Shown: positions 8,593-16,533 of the stretch, piece after piece | Layout: the number at the start of each line of letters is the position of its first letter | How positions within the stretch are numbered: the first letter of the stretch is position 1 | Assembly: GCA_963756715.1 (NCBI GenBank) | Contig: CAVWOV010000035.1 | Coordinates: 248,001-312,000 of the forward strand | Reading direction: 5' to 3' | Source of the DNA: VAZQ01 sp963756715 | GTDB lineage: Bacteria > Pseudomonadota > Alphaproteobacteria > Rhizobiales > Xanthobacteraceae | Length of the DNA stretch: 64,000 bases | Notes under the pieces: model-generated | Databases searched by the model: none | What the model was told of the DNA's origin: nothing | What the model saw: only the letters and a program-made list of their open reading frames with translations | Made by a program: the position numbers and the translations under genes

Positions 8593-10249
8593 GTACATCT
8601 ACGACGACTTCGATCGCACGCTGGTTGACGAGCGCGTGTCCGAGTTTCGCGACCAGGTGGCGCGCCGTCTCGCCGGAGAACTGACTGAGGAAGAGTTCAA
8701 GCCGCTGCGCCTGATGAACGGCGTCTATCTGCAGCTTCACGCCTACATGCTGCGGGTCGCGATCCCGTACGGCACGCTGTCATCCGGCCAGATGCGCACC
8801 CTGGCGCATGTGGCGCGGCGTTATGACCGCAACTACGGCCACTTCACCACGCGCCAGAACATCCAGTTCAACTGGATCAAGCTCGCGGAATTGCCGGATG
8901 CCATGGCGGACCTCGCCCGCGCCGGTCTCCATGCCATGCAGACCAGCGGCAACTGCGTGCGCAACATCACTACCGATCAGTGGGGCGGCGTCGCTCCCGA
9001 CGAGGTCGACGACCCGCGCATCTGGGCCGAGATTCTTCGGCAGCACTCGACTCTGCATCCGGAATTCTCCTTCCTGCCGCGCAAGTTCAAGATCGCCGTG
9101 ACCGCATCGGCGCACGACCGCGCCGCAATCAAGGTTCATGACATCGGGCTTCGCCTGCATCGCAACGGCGCCGGTGAGACCGGCTTCGAGGTCATCGTCG
9201 GCGGCGGGCTCGGCCGCACGCCGTTTATCGGCAAGACCATCAAGCCGTTTCTGCCGACGCGTGACCTCTTGAGCTATGTCGAGGCGATCCTGCGCGTCTA
9301 TAACCAGTTCGGACGGCGCGACAACATCTACAAGGCACGGATCAAGATTCTGGTCCATGAACTCGGCGCCGAGGCCTTCGCCAGGGAGGTCGATGCCGAA
9401 TGGCAGTCGATCAAGGACGGCGCGCTCGCGCTCGATCCAGCGCTGATCGCCGATGTGACCGCGCGCTTTCGATATCCCGATTACGAAAAGCTTGAGGACA
9501 ATCCGCCGGCACTGACGCAGACGCGAACCGGCGAACCTCGCTTTGCCGCCTGGGTCGATAATGCGGTCGCCAACCACAAGGCCCCTGGCTACGCCATCGT
9601 CACGCTCTCGCTCAAGCCCGTGGGCGGCCCGCCCGGGGATGCCACCGCTGCGCAGATGGACAGGATCGCCGATCTTGCCGACCAATACTCATTCGGTGAA
9701 ATCCGTGTCGGACATGAACAAAATCTCGTCTTCCCGCACGTCGCGCAACGCGATCTCGCCGCGCTATGGCGCGAACTCGACGCCATCGGCGTCGCGACGC
9801 CGAATGTCGGGCTGGTGTCCGATATCATCGCGTGCCCGGGGCTGGACTATTGCAGCCTCGCCAACACCCGCTCGATCCCGATCGCCCAGGAGCTGACGCG
9901 CCGTTTCCGCGATCCCGATCTCGCGCGCGACCTCGGCCGGCTGCATATCAACATCTCCGGTTGTATCAACGCCTGCGGCCATCACCATGTCGGTCACATC
10001 GGCCTGCTCGGCGTCGAGAAGAACGGCGAAGAATATTTCCAGATCACGCTTGGCGGGCGGGCCGATGAGCATGCCGAACTTGGCACCCTGCTGGGTCCGG
10101 CGGTGCCATACGCGGAGGTCGCAGACGTGGTCGAGGATGTCGTGGCGGCCTATCTGGAACTGCGCGAACGGCCGGATGAAATCTTTCTCGACACGGTCAA
10201 GCGGATCGGCGTCGAGCCCTTCAAGGAACGCGCCTATGCCACTCGTTAA
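8591..10249 (+). CDS. cysI: siroheme/[4Fe-4S] sulfite (nitrite) reductase
   Basis: Six-electron reductase of 552 residues. The iron-sulfur/siroheme cysteines are visible as CPGLDYC (about 417-423) and CINACGHHHVGHIG (about 457 onward). Earlier siroheme-pocket motifs are YGHFTTRQNIQFNWIKL and TSGNCVRNITTDQWGG. The family includes both ferredoxin-type sulfite and nitrite reductases. Context (cysG, DUF2849, DUF934) argues for assimilatory sulfite reduction. The start at ATG 8591 directly abuts a tandem repeat and lacks a clear strong ribosome site. No frame break was noticed. Confidence 0.92.
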   Translation: MYIYDDFDRTLVDERVSEFRDQVARRLAGELTEEEFKPLRLMNGVYLQLHAYMLRVAIPYGTLSSGQMRTLAHVARRYDRNYGHFTTRQNIQFNWIKLAELPDAMADLARAGLHAMQTSGNCVRNITTDQWGGVAPDEVDDPRIWAEILRQHSTLHPEFSFLPRKFKIAVTASAHDRAAIKVHDIGLRLHRNGAGETGFEVIVGGGLGRTPFIGKTIKPFLPTRDLLSYVEAILRVYNQFGRRDNIYKARIKILVHELGAEAFAREVDAEWQSIKDGALALDPALIADVTARFRYPDYEKLEDNPPALTQTRTGEPRFAAWVDNAVANHKAPGYAIVTLSLKPVGGPPGDATAAQMDRIADLADQYSFGEIRVGHEQNLVFPHVAQRDLAALWRELDAIGVATPNVGLVSDIIACPGLDYCSLANTRSIPIAQELTRRFRDPDLARDLGRLHINISGCINACGHHHVGHIGLLGVEKNGEEYFQITLGGRADEHAELGTLLGPAVPYAEVADVVEDVVAAYLELRERPDEIFLDTVKRIGVEPFKERAYATR

Positions 10250-10775
10250 GCGAGGCCAGATTGTCGAAGACCGGTTTCTGCGCGTTCTTGACGATGCGCC
10301 GATGCCTGACGATGCGCCGGTCCTCGTTCCGGCGGCGCGGTTTCTGGCGGATGCCGGCGACGTTGTCGATCGTGCGGCGCCGGCGGGCGTGCTCTGGCCC
10401 AACAGCCGGCGGGTTTCCGAACTCGAGCCATATCTCGGCCGCCTCGCGGTCGTCGCGCTGGTGTTTCCGACGTTTCGCGACGGCCGGGCCTACAGCCAGG
10501 CGCGTCAATTGCGCGAACGCTATGGATTTCGCGGCGAACTGCGCGCCACCGGTGACATATTGCGCGACCAGTTCCTGTTTCTTCACCGCGCCGGATTTGA
10601 CGCGTTCGAGGTCAGGAAGGAGGCCGATGCGCTGGCGTTCGCCGAAGCCGTCGCGCGGTACAGCGTGGTCTATCAGCCGGCCGGCGACGGCCGCGCCCCG
10701 GCGTTGCGGTTGCGCTTGGGCCGGCCGATCGATCCGCACTCTGGTGAGAATCCCGAGGCGCGGCTTGCGCGCTAG
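10236..10775 (+). CDS. DUF934 domain protein
   Basis: The 179-residue protein belongs to DUF934, an accessory family co-occurring with assimilatory sulfite reductase. Landmarks are VLWPNSRRVSELEPYLGRL, VALVFPTFRDGRAYSQARQL and ELRATGDILRDQFLFLHRAG, with FEVRKEADALAFAEAV near the end. The ATG at 10236 follows AAGGA and overlaps the cysI 3' end by 14 bases, so the genes are coupled. In many relatives cysH lies between cysI and this gene; here it is absent. Confidence 0.85.
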   Translation: MPLVKRGQIVEDRFLRVLDDAPMPDDAPVLVPAARFLADAGDVVDRAAPAGVLWPNSRRVSELEPYLGRLAVVALVFPTFRDGRAYSQARQLRERYGFRGELRATGDILRDQFLFLHRAGFDAFEVRKEADALAFAEAVARYSVVYQPAGDGRAPALRLRLGRPIDPHSGENPEARLAR

Positions 10776-10796
10776 CGCGGGCCCGTCGGCGCGGAG

Positions 10797-10886
10797 CTAT
10801 ACTCTGATCGATGCGCGTTGAACGAAGGCGCGGTCGTTGGCGGCGAGCGTGTCGTAGCGGGTTGCCACACGTTCGTGACCGGTCCA
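10797..10886 (-). pseudogene. C-terminal scrap of an IS5-type transposase
   Basis: About 29 codons read WTGHERVATRYDTLAANDRA then FVQRASIRV and stop. This resembles the end of IS5-family transposases (the ERVATRYDKLA...F...ASI pattern). No upstream catalytic domain is attached. The rest of 10776-11038 holds no gene. Confidence 0.55.
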
Positions 10887-11038
10887 TGGATTGAGTCCTG
10901 ACACGACCGATGCAAGCGCCGCACGAGGCATGGGCCAACCGGAACATCTGGGCTGGAGAACATCGAAGGGGTTGCCTATCTCATTCGCGCGGATCGAGAC
11001 TCTGCCGTGCTCTGGCTTCAAATCAAAAAGGACTCGCA

Positions 11039-11512
11039 ATGGCAAAAAACACGATTTGCCTCTGGTACGATAAGGACGCCGAGGCTGCTGCCCGTTTCTA
11101 TGCGGAAACCTTTCCCGACAGCAGGGTGGGTGCCGTCCATCGTGCACCCAGCGATTATCCATCTGGTAAGGCGGGCGATGTCCTGGTCGTCGAGTTCACG
11201 GTCGCGGGCGTCCCTTGTGTTGGCCTCAACGGTGGTCCCGCGTTTAAGCATAACGAAGCCTTCTCGTTTCAGATCGCCACCGACGATCAGCAGGAGACAG
11301 ATCGCTACTGGAACGCCATCGTCGGCAATGGCGGGCAGGAAAGTGCGTGCGGCTGGTGCAAAGACAAGTGGGGCGTTTCCTGGCAAATCACGCCGCGCGT
11401 GCTGACCGAGGCGATGGCCGCTGGCGGCGACGAAGCAAAGCGGGCATTCGATGCGATGATGGGCATGAAGAAGATCGACGTCGCCGCGATCAAGGCGGCG
11501 CGGCGTGGCTGA
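11039..11512 (+). CDS. VOC family protein, PhnB-like
   Basis: This 157-residue protein has the 3-demethylubiquinone-9 methyltransferase/PhnB type fold signature: ICLWYDKDAEAAARFYAETF at the N-terminus, VGLNGGPAFKHNEAFSFQI in the middle, and CGWCKDKWGVSWQITPRVL toward the end. The ATG at 11039 follows AAAAAGGA. It is similar to the VOC protein encoded at 34466-34960. The biochemical role of this subgroup is unknown. It stands alone with no obvious operon partner. Confidence 0.85.
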   Translation: MAKNTICLWYDKDAEAAARFYAETFPDSRVGAVHRAPSDYPSGKAGDVLVVEFTVAGVPCVGLNGGPAFKHNEAFSFQIATDDQQETDRYWNAIVGNGGQESACGWCKDKWGVSWQITPRVLTEAMAAGGDEAKRAFDAMMGMKKIDVAAIKAARRG

Positions 11513-11625
11513 GGTGGCGATGTCGGCTGATCAAGTATTTCGTTGATCTTCAGCACCAGTTACTCGGTGCTTAGAGAACCACCAATTGGGCCAGCGGTCT
11601 TCACTAATCGACAAAGGAGCGGCTC

Positions 11626-12048
11626 ATGAGCTTCCCTTCGCGGAAGTCGACCGTTGTGGCTCAACCGCTCATAGCCGTGCGCGACGTGAGGGCGAGTAGT
11701 GGCTGGTATGCGCAACTGCTTGGGGCAGATTCGCTTCCAGACCACAGCCACCGCGACCTGTACGATCGGATCTTGTGCTCTGGTCAGTTGGTCCTTCAAC
11801 TCCACGCCTGGGACGAAGAAGACCATCCGAACCTCGTCAACGCAGCGGCGGCGCCTCCTGGGCACGGTGTCTTGCTGTGGTTCCAGGTCGACGACTTTGA
11901 CGCGGCCGTGCAACGGGCTCGCGCATTGGGCGCCGAAATCATCGAAGAACCTCACATCAATCCCTCGCCCCAACACAGGGAAATTTGGCTCCGCGATTCC
12001 GACGGTTACGTGGTTGTCGTTGCCAGTCCGGACGGTGAATGCGAGTAA
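11626..12048 (+). CDS. VOC family (glyoxalase-like) protein
   Basis: The 140-residue protein has paired betaalphabetabetabeta modules typical of glyoxalase/bleomycin-resistance proteins. AVRDVRASSGWYAQLLGAD starts module 1, and VLLWFQVDDFDAAVQRARAL with IWLRDSDGYVVVVASP forms module 2. Possible metal ligands are the histidine of LQLHAWDEEDH and the glutamate of REIW. The ATG at 11626 follows AAAGGAG. Substrate unknown. It may share a transcript with the VOC gene 113 bases upstream. Confidence 0.82.
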   Translation: MSFPSRKSTVVAQPLIAVRDVRASSGWYAQLLGADSLPDHSHRDLYDRILCSGQLVLQLHAWDEEDHPNLVNAAAAPPGHGVLLWFQVDDFDAAVQRARALGAEIIEEPHINPSPQHREIWLRDSDGYVVVVASPDGECE

Positions 12049-12239
12049 CCGCTGCGCGCTGCGCCGCTCAACAGATTTATTGAGAAAGCGCCGGCGCGCA
12101 ATTAGGCGTGCCGAGAATGCCCGGTTGCCGCATTGCAGGTGTCGGCGAACAGCACATCGCGTCAATTGCGGTGACGCTGCAATTCAGTCGTTTTCGGGCA
12201 CCGCGGACATTCGGTGAGCCGCTTACCAAACCGGATTTG

Positions 12240-12974
12240 CTACGACGCCTTCGTGGAAACCGGCGGCTCGTCCGACTGGTAAAATACCATTCCGGACATC
12301 GGTTCGACCCAGGCCAGGTTGTCCTTGACGGCCTTCACGCCGGGCACATTCTCGGCAGCGACGGTGATGGCCTGGCGCTCCCGTTCGTCGGTGATCGTTC
12401 CCCAGAGCTCGACCACGCCATTGCGTACGACAATGTCGATGAGCGCGACCGGCGCCCACGATTGACGTGCGAGTTCCGCCAACACTTGTTCGCGGATCGC
12501 CTGATCGCCGGCCGTGGCGGGTTTGACTTCCCGCGCGACGCCCGCGAGCGCATGAATCAAATTGGCGCGGCTGACAATGCCGACGATTTCCTGACCGCGG
12601 ACAACCGGCACGCGCTTGATGCGGCGCTTCTCCATAAGGGTAACAACGTCTCCGAGCGGGGTCTCCTCGGTGACGGTGAGGGGCTCCGCCGTCATGATGT
12701 CGCTGACCTTGCGGCCGTGGGTGCGGGTGTAATCTTCCGCAAGGCGGCCGGGCCCTAGCAGGAATTCGAGCCAGCGCGGCCGATGACGTTGTGTGCCGGT
12801 TTCGGCGCGCCGCAGCAGATCGCCCTCGGTGACAATGCCCGCCAACCGCCCGGTCTTGTCGATCACCGGCAGGCCGCTGATGCGCCGCTGCAGCATGATC
12901 TGGACCGCCTGCGCGACCGTGCTGTCCGGTTCAACCGATATGACGGGGGAGGTCATCACGTCTTTGGCCTGCAT
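12240..12974 (-). CDS. CBS-pair and BON domain protein
   Basis: Of 244 residues, the first CBS motif (DVMTSPVISVEPDSTVAQAV, then GLPVID and GIVTEGDLLRR) and the second (DIMTAEPLTVTEETPLGDVV, then RVPVV and GIVSRANLIHAL) bind adenine nucleotides in the family. The C-terminal BON domain (about 160-225, with VVELWGTITDERERQAI) is a small membrane- or lipid-associated module. The fusion is common in rhizobia and often stress-induced, but no EcfG promoter was found upstream. ATG at 12974 follows GGAGC. Confidence 0.87.
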   Translation of the reverse strand: MQAKDVMTSPVISVEPDSTVAQAVQIMLQRRISGLPVIDKTGRLAGIVTEGDLLRRAETGTQRHRPRWLEFLLGPGRLAEDYTRTHGRKVSDIMTAEPLTVTEETPLGDVVTLMEKRRIKRVPVVRGQEIVGIVSRANLIHALAGVAREVKPATAGDQAIREQVLAELARQSWAPVALIDIVVRNGVVELWGTITDERERQAITVAAENVPGVKAVKDNLAWVEPMSGMVFYQSDEPPVSTKAS

Positions 12975-13205
12975 GGCGATGCTCCGCGGTTGATGATGGT
13001 CTATTGGCGGACCTTCACGATACCATGCGGCAACGGGTATCAGTTGATCCACATGCCGGATACTGAGATGTCCACCCTAAGGAACAATACGGAGGTGAAA
13101 TCAGCAGCCGTTCGTGTACTTTCAACACATTCTCTGTCCAGAGCAGCACGATCATCCACCGAAGCGCGGCGTGCGATCAGGCCGCTGGCGCCCGCGAACA
13201 GCCCC

Positions 13206-13832
13206 ATGTCGCTACGATTCCAGCTTGCCTATCTCCTGGGATACGCACCGTGGGATCGCTGGCAAGGCAAGCCCCTGCAGCGGCTGCGTGAATTGCTGGA
13301 GGGGCCGCAGGCGCCGACGCCCGGCCGCGCCCTCGATATCGGGTGCGGCATGGGGCAGGCGGCCGTCTATCTCGCGAAATTGGGATGGCAGACGACGGGC
13401 GTCGACGCGGTCGAGCGCGCACTTCGCGTGGCGCGGCGCCGGGCCGCGGATGCGGGCGTCAATGTGGAATTCGTGCAGGGCGACGTCACGCATCTGGATC
13501 GCGCCGGCATCAACGGGCCATTCGATCTGCTGCTCGACCTCGGATGCTTTCACATTCTGCTGGATCAGGAGCGCCGCCTTTATCGCGAGAGCATTACGCG
13601 GGTCGCCGGTGCGAATGCGCAATTGATCCTGTTCGCATTCAGCCACAACAAGCACGTCATGGGACCGCGCGGCGCCGAACGCGCCGAAATCGAGCAATGC
13701 CTCGCACCGGATTGGACGATCGCCTGGACCGCGCCGGAGACGAACCTGCCGTACCGGACACCGCGCGGCGCGACCGCCACCTGGTATCTGCTGCGCCGGA
13801 CCGCTGCGCCGCCGCGACAAGGCGGCGGCTGA
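13206..13832 (+). CDS. class I SAM-dependent methyltransferase
   Basis: The 208-residue protein has the SAM-binding glycine motif ALDIGCGMGQAAVYLAKLGW (about 45-64), the acidic ribose contact GVDAVERAL, and the motif NVEFVQGDVTHL. FDLLLDLGCFHILL is the post-I region and YLLRRT closes the fold. It resembles small-molecule thiol or tellurite-type methyltransferases; the substrate is unknown. The 3' end overlaps, on the other strand, the long 3' extension of the deaminase frame. Confidence 0.8.
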   Translation: MSLRFQLAYLLGYAPWDRWQGKPLQRLRELLEGPQAPTPGRALDIGCGMGQAAVYLAKLGWQTTGVDAVERALRVARRRAADAGVNVEFVQGDVTHLDRAGINGPFDLLLDLGCFHILLDQERRLYRESITRVAGANAQLILFAFSHNKHVMGPRGAERAEIEQCLAPDWTIAWTAPETNLPYRTPRGATATWYLLRRTAAPPRQGGG

Positions 13833-14499
13833 GTCCGGATCGCGGATGTGCGCGATCTTGGGTTAGGAGCGGCTCGCGTCCGTTGGTGGATCCTTGGAGC
13901 TCCCCGGATGTGATCCAGGATCGCAGCGCATGCCAGACCCGACGCGGGCCGGTCCGATCGCCGGAATCGGCCGATGTCTTGCCGATCGCGCGGCGATATC
14001 TCAGCACCGCCCAATCCACCGGGTGCCACTCCCGCCAAACCTGCTCGGCTTCATCCCCCAGCAAATCGCTGACAACCTCGGGCGGCTTGTGAAACACCTC
14101 CGGGAGTACGTCCGAGATGTCGGTGTCACCGAGTATGTTCCACTTGGAAGCACCGCCCATGACCGGCGACGGAATGCTGTAGACGACACGGCTGATTTTG
14201 GTTTCGCGGATGCAAAACGCGCACATCGCGCACGGCTCGACGTTCGAATAGAGCGTGCATCGCGTCAGGTCGGTCGTTGCGAGATTTTTCTGCGCTTCGC
14301 TGAGCGCGAGGATCTCGGCGTGCCGGGTGATATCCGCATCGCGTGCGGCTCGGGTCGTTGCTTCCGCGACGATCCGGTCATCCTCGCAGATGACGCACGC
14401 GAACGGATTTTCGCCCAGATAGGTCGCTTGACGGGATAGTTCGATACAGCGCCGAAGCATTCGGACGTCGCGATCATGCGTGCTTGGTGGCGTCGTCAC
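13657..14499 (-). CDS. cytidine/guanine deaminase-fold nucleoside deaminase (3' end doubtful)
   Basis: Zinc-dependent deaminase fold: catalytic HAE is seen in ITRHAEILALSEAQ and the two zinc cysteines in NVEPCAMCAFC. The region to about 13990 (ending near PVDWAVLRYRR) is conserved in such enzymes. Beyond it the frame runs another 100 codons of arginine-rich sequence antisense to the methyltransferase gene, so the true stop is probably lost to a one-base error or lies in another frame. GTG at 14499 follows GGAACAAAG; ATG at 14460 is an alternative. Base specificity is unknown. Confidence 0.65.
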   Translation of the reverse strand: MTTPPSTHDRDVRMLRRCIELSRQATYLGENPFACVICEDDRIVAEATTRAARDADITRHAEILALSEAQKNLATTDLTRCTLYSNVEPCAMCAFCIRETKISRVVYSIPSPVMGGASKWNILGDTDISDVLPEVFHKPPEVVSDLLGDEAEQVWREWHPVDWAVLRYRRAIGKTSADSGDRTGPRRVWHALRSWITSGELQGSTNGREPLLTQDRAHPRSGLSRRLVAAAQRSGAADTRWRSRRAVSGTAGSSPARSRRSSNPVRGIARFRRVRRRAVP

Positions 14500-14645
14500 A
14501 TCTTTGTTCCGTGCTCTCGGGGTGAATGGCCGCCGCTGTGTTGCGATCGCTCTCATGATACGATGCCTTGATTTAACCGCGCACGCCATGTCCAATTCTC
14601 TCGCGGTGTGGGCTGGCAGGAGAACGCCTCGACCGGGATCAATTC

Positions 14646-15638
14646 ATGCGGGCGATGCGGTTGATGAGTCCTCGAACGCCACTCGTGCTTGCGGATCTGC
14701 CGGATCCGCAGCCCGGGCCGGGTGAAGTGCGGGTCGACGTTTCGGCATGCGGCGTTTGCCGCACCGACCTGCACGTGGTCGACGGGGAACTGCCCGACCC
14801 GAAGCTGCCGATCATTCCGGGTCACGAGATCGTCGGGCGGATCGAATCGCTCGGCCGCAATGTCACCGGTCTCGACGTCGGCATGCGGGTCGGGATTCCG
14901 TGGCTCGGGCATACCTGCGGCGTCTGCCGCTATTGCGTCGAGGGCCAGGAAAATCTCTGCGACCATCCACTGTTCACCGGCTACACCCGCGACGGCGGCT
15001 ACGCGACGCGCACCGTCGCCGATGCGCGCTACGTGTTTGCGCTGCCGGAGCAGGGCGACGACATCGCCACCGCGCCGTTGCTGTGCGCCGGGCTCATCGG
15101 CTGGCGCTCGTTGCGGATGGCCGGGGAGGGACGGCGGCTCGGGCTCTACGGCTTCGGAGCGGCGGCGCACATCATCGCGCAGGTCGCACGCGCGCAGGGG
15201 CGGGACGTGTTCGCCTTCACGCGGCCGGGCGACCTCGCGGGACAGAACTTCGCTCGGACGCTGGGCGCAAGCTGGGCGGGTGACTCGGACGCGCTTCCGC
15301 CGGAGCCGCTTGACTGCGCCATCATTTTCGCGCCGGTCGGTGCGCTGGTGCCGGCGGCTTTGCGCGCGGTGCGCAAAGGCGGCCGCGTGGTGTGCGCGGG
15401 GATTCACATGAGCGATATTCCGAGCTTCCCGTATCGTCTGCTATGGGAGGAGCGTCAGATCGTTTCCGTCGCGAATCTGACGCGGGCCGATGCGCACGAT
15501 TTCTTCGGCGAGGTAGCCCGGACGAAGATTACGACCACGACAACCGCCTATCCGCTCGCCAAAGCGAACGAGGCGCTGGCCGACCTGCGGTCCGGCCGCC
15601 TTGAAGGCGCAGCGGTGTTGGCCGTGCACGATCGTTAG
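14646..15638 (+). CDS. zinc-dependent alcohol dehydrogenase (medium-chain)
   Basis: The 330-residue protein has the catalytic zinc ligands CGVCRTDLHVVDGELP and PGHEIVGRIE. The structural zinc cysteines follow in CGVCRYCVEGQENLCD. The nucleotide-binding loop is LGLYGFGAAAHI. The overall pattern fits the AdhA/AdhP class that includes propanol-preferring enzymes, here with an NAD(P) domain lacking a canonical GxGxxG (GFGAAA). Start at ATG 14646; an ATG at 14655 is also possible. Its role, probably alcohol or aldehyde interconversion, is inferred from family only. Confidence 0.87.
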   Translation: MRAMRLMSPRTPLVLADLPDPQPGPGEVRVDVSACGVCRTDLHVVDGELPDPKLPIIPGHEIVGRIESLGRNVTGLDVGMRVGIPWLGHTCGVCRYCVEGQENLCDHPLFTGYTRDGGYATRTVADARYVFALPEQGDDIATAPLLCAGLIGWRSLRMAGEGRRLGLYGFGAAAHIIAQVARAQGRDVFAFTRPGDLAGQNFARTLGASWAGDSDALPPEPLDCAIIFAPVGALVPAALRAVRKGGRVVCAGIHMSDIPSFPYRLLWEERQIVSVANLTRADAHDFFGEVARTKITTTTTAYPLAKANEALADLRSGRLEGAAVLAVHDR

Positions 15639-15654
15639 GTCGCGAACTCATCAA

Positions 15655-15813
15655 TGCGCCACCATAGTCTGATCGACGTAACTTGGGAGCAATCGGAGTT
15701 GCGTGTTGATGAAGCACAATAGAGTTGTCGATCAACTCGACGGCAGGATCATGAGCAGCAGCCAGCCTCGGCTTGATGCCCGCCCACTCTTGGTCAGTGA
15801 GTTCATAGCGCAT
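15655..15813 (-). pseudogene. N-terminal scrap of an IS5-type transposase with internal deletion
   Basis: The first 19 codons, MRYELTDQEWAGIKPRLAA, match the conserved start of IS5-family transposases. They are followed by VELIDNSIVLHQHATPIAP, resembling the internal IDSTIVRxHQHA stretch that normally lies about 90 residues later. The catalytic core between and after is missing. No terminal inverted repeats were identified. Region 15639-15943 contains no other gene. Confidence 0.6.
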
Positions 15814-15887
15814 GATTCGCGGCTACGGGTTGGAGGCTTAAATCGCGGCTTAGCCGCTGGCCTCGATATTGACCCCTGCGGACCTTG

Positions 15888-15923
15888 ATAGCGCCGCCAC
15901 GCTCGAACCGGCGGCGGCGCTAT
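15888..15923 (-). terminator. hairpin terminator downstream of the cupin gene
   Basis: ATAGCGCCGCC at 15888-15898 pairs perfectly with GGCGGCGCTAT at 15913-15923. It lies 20 bases past the stop of the minus-strand cupin gene. A poly-T run is not strong, so termination efficiency is uncertain. Confidence 0.55.
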
Positions 15924-15943
15924 GAAGCGATTTAGCGCGACAA

Positions 15944-16405
15944 TCAGCCGGCTTTGAGCGCCGACACCTGCTCGGTGTCGAAGCGCGCTCGCAACTTGGC
16001 GATCGCGGCGGCGTCCGGCGGCCCGTTCGGCGTCACCAATTTCACAAGCTCTTCGAAATATTGCTCATGACCGGGCGGCGACACGGTCATGATCATTCGC
16101 GCCGGCTTGTCGCTGGTATTGCCGATGTTGTGCGGGACGCCCGGCGGGATGAACACGTAGGTTCCAGGCTTGGCGAGGATCTTTTCGCCGCCCACATGCC
16201 ACTCGCACTCGCCTTCCAGCACATAGAACGTTTCTTCCTGGACGCGGTGAACATGGGTGCCGGTGGAAAAGCCGGCCGGCAACGTCCAGTCGAACATGGA
16301 CGTGTGCTTGGTGTCCTGTCCGGTCACAAGGAACACCAAGGGTTTTCCGGCCAACGAAACCTGTTTGCCTTCGCCGGGCATGCGGACGACAGCTTTCGCG
16401 CTCAT
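15944..16405 (-). CDS. cupin domain protein
   Basis: A single-domain cupin of 153 residues. Metal-binding motif 1 is seen as GTHVHRVQEETFYVLEGE and motif 2 as PGTYVFIPPGVPHNIGNTS, giving the usual two histidines, glutamate and a further histidine. The C-terminal 40 residues form a helical tail. Possible activities include dioxygenase, isomerase or ligand sensing; nothing around it decides. ATG at 16405 follows GGAGGATATC. Probably monocistronic. Confidence 0.85.
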   Translation of the reverse strand: MSAKAVVRMPGEGKQVSLAGKPLVFLVTGQDTKHTSMFDWTLPAGFSTGTHVHRVQEETFYVLEGECEWHVGGEKILAKPGTYVFIPPGVPHNIGNTSDKPARMIMTVSPPGHEQYFEELVKLVTPNGPPDAAAIAKLRARFDTEQVSALKAG

Positions 16406-16533
16406 GATATCCTCCGTCGGTTTTGCGATTTACCGCGCCATCAGACGGTCTCACTATGGATGGGGCTCCCCGGCAGGTCGTGAAATCGCTGCAAAAAAGT
16501 TGCTAAACATTTCCGAACACAGGGCGCCGCGCC

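Noticed and set aside
6812..8740. Open minus-strand frame of about 640 codons opposite cysG
   Set aside because: It is the antisense shadow of a high-GC gene, with arginine/histidine/aspartate-rich composition and no recognisable domain. Similar long shadows opposite ecfG, nasA, the tandem ATPase and the allantoinase-like gene were dropped for the same reason.
8591..10249. Treating the siroheme reductase as the missing nitrite reductase
   Set aside because: It is embedded with cysG, DUF2849 and DUF934, the standard sulfite reductase context, about 10 kb from the nitrate genes. A dual role cannot be excluded from sequence.
13081..13116. GGAAC...CGTT as an EcfG promoter near the methyltransferase gene
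   Set aside because: The spacer is 23 bases, outside the 16-17 allowed.
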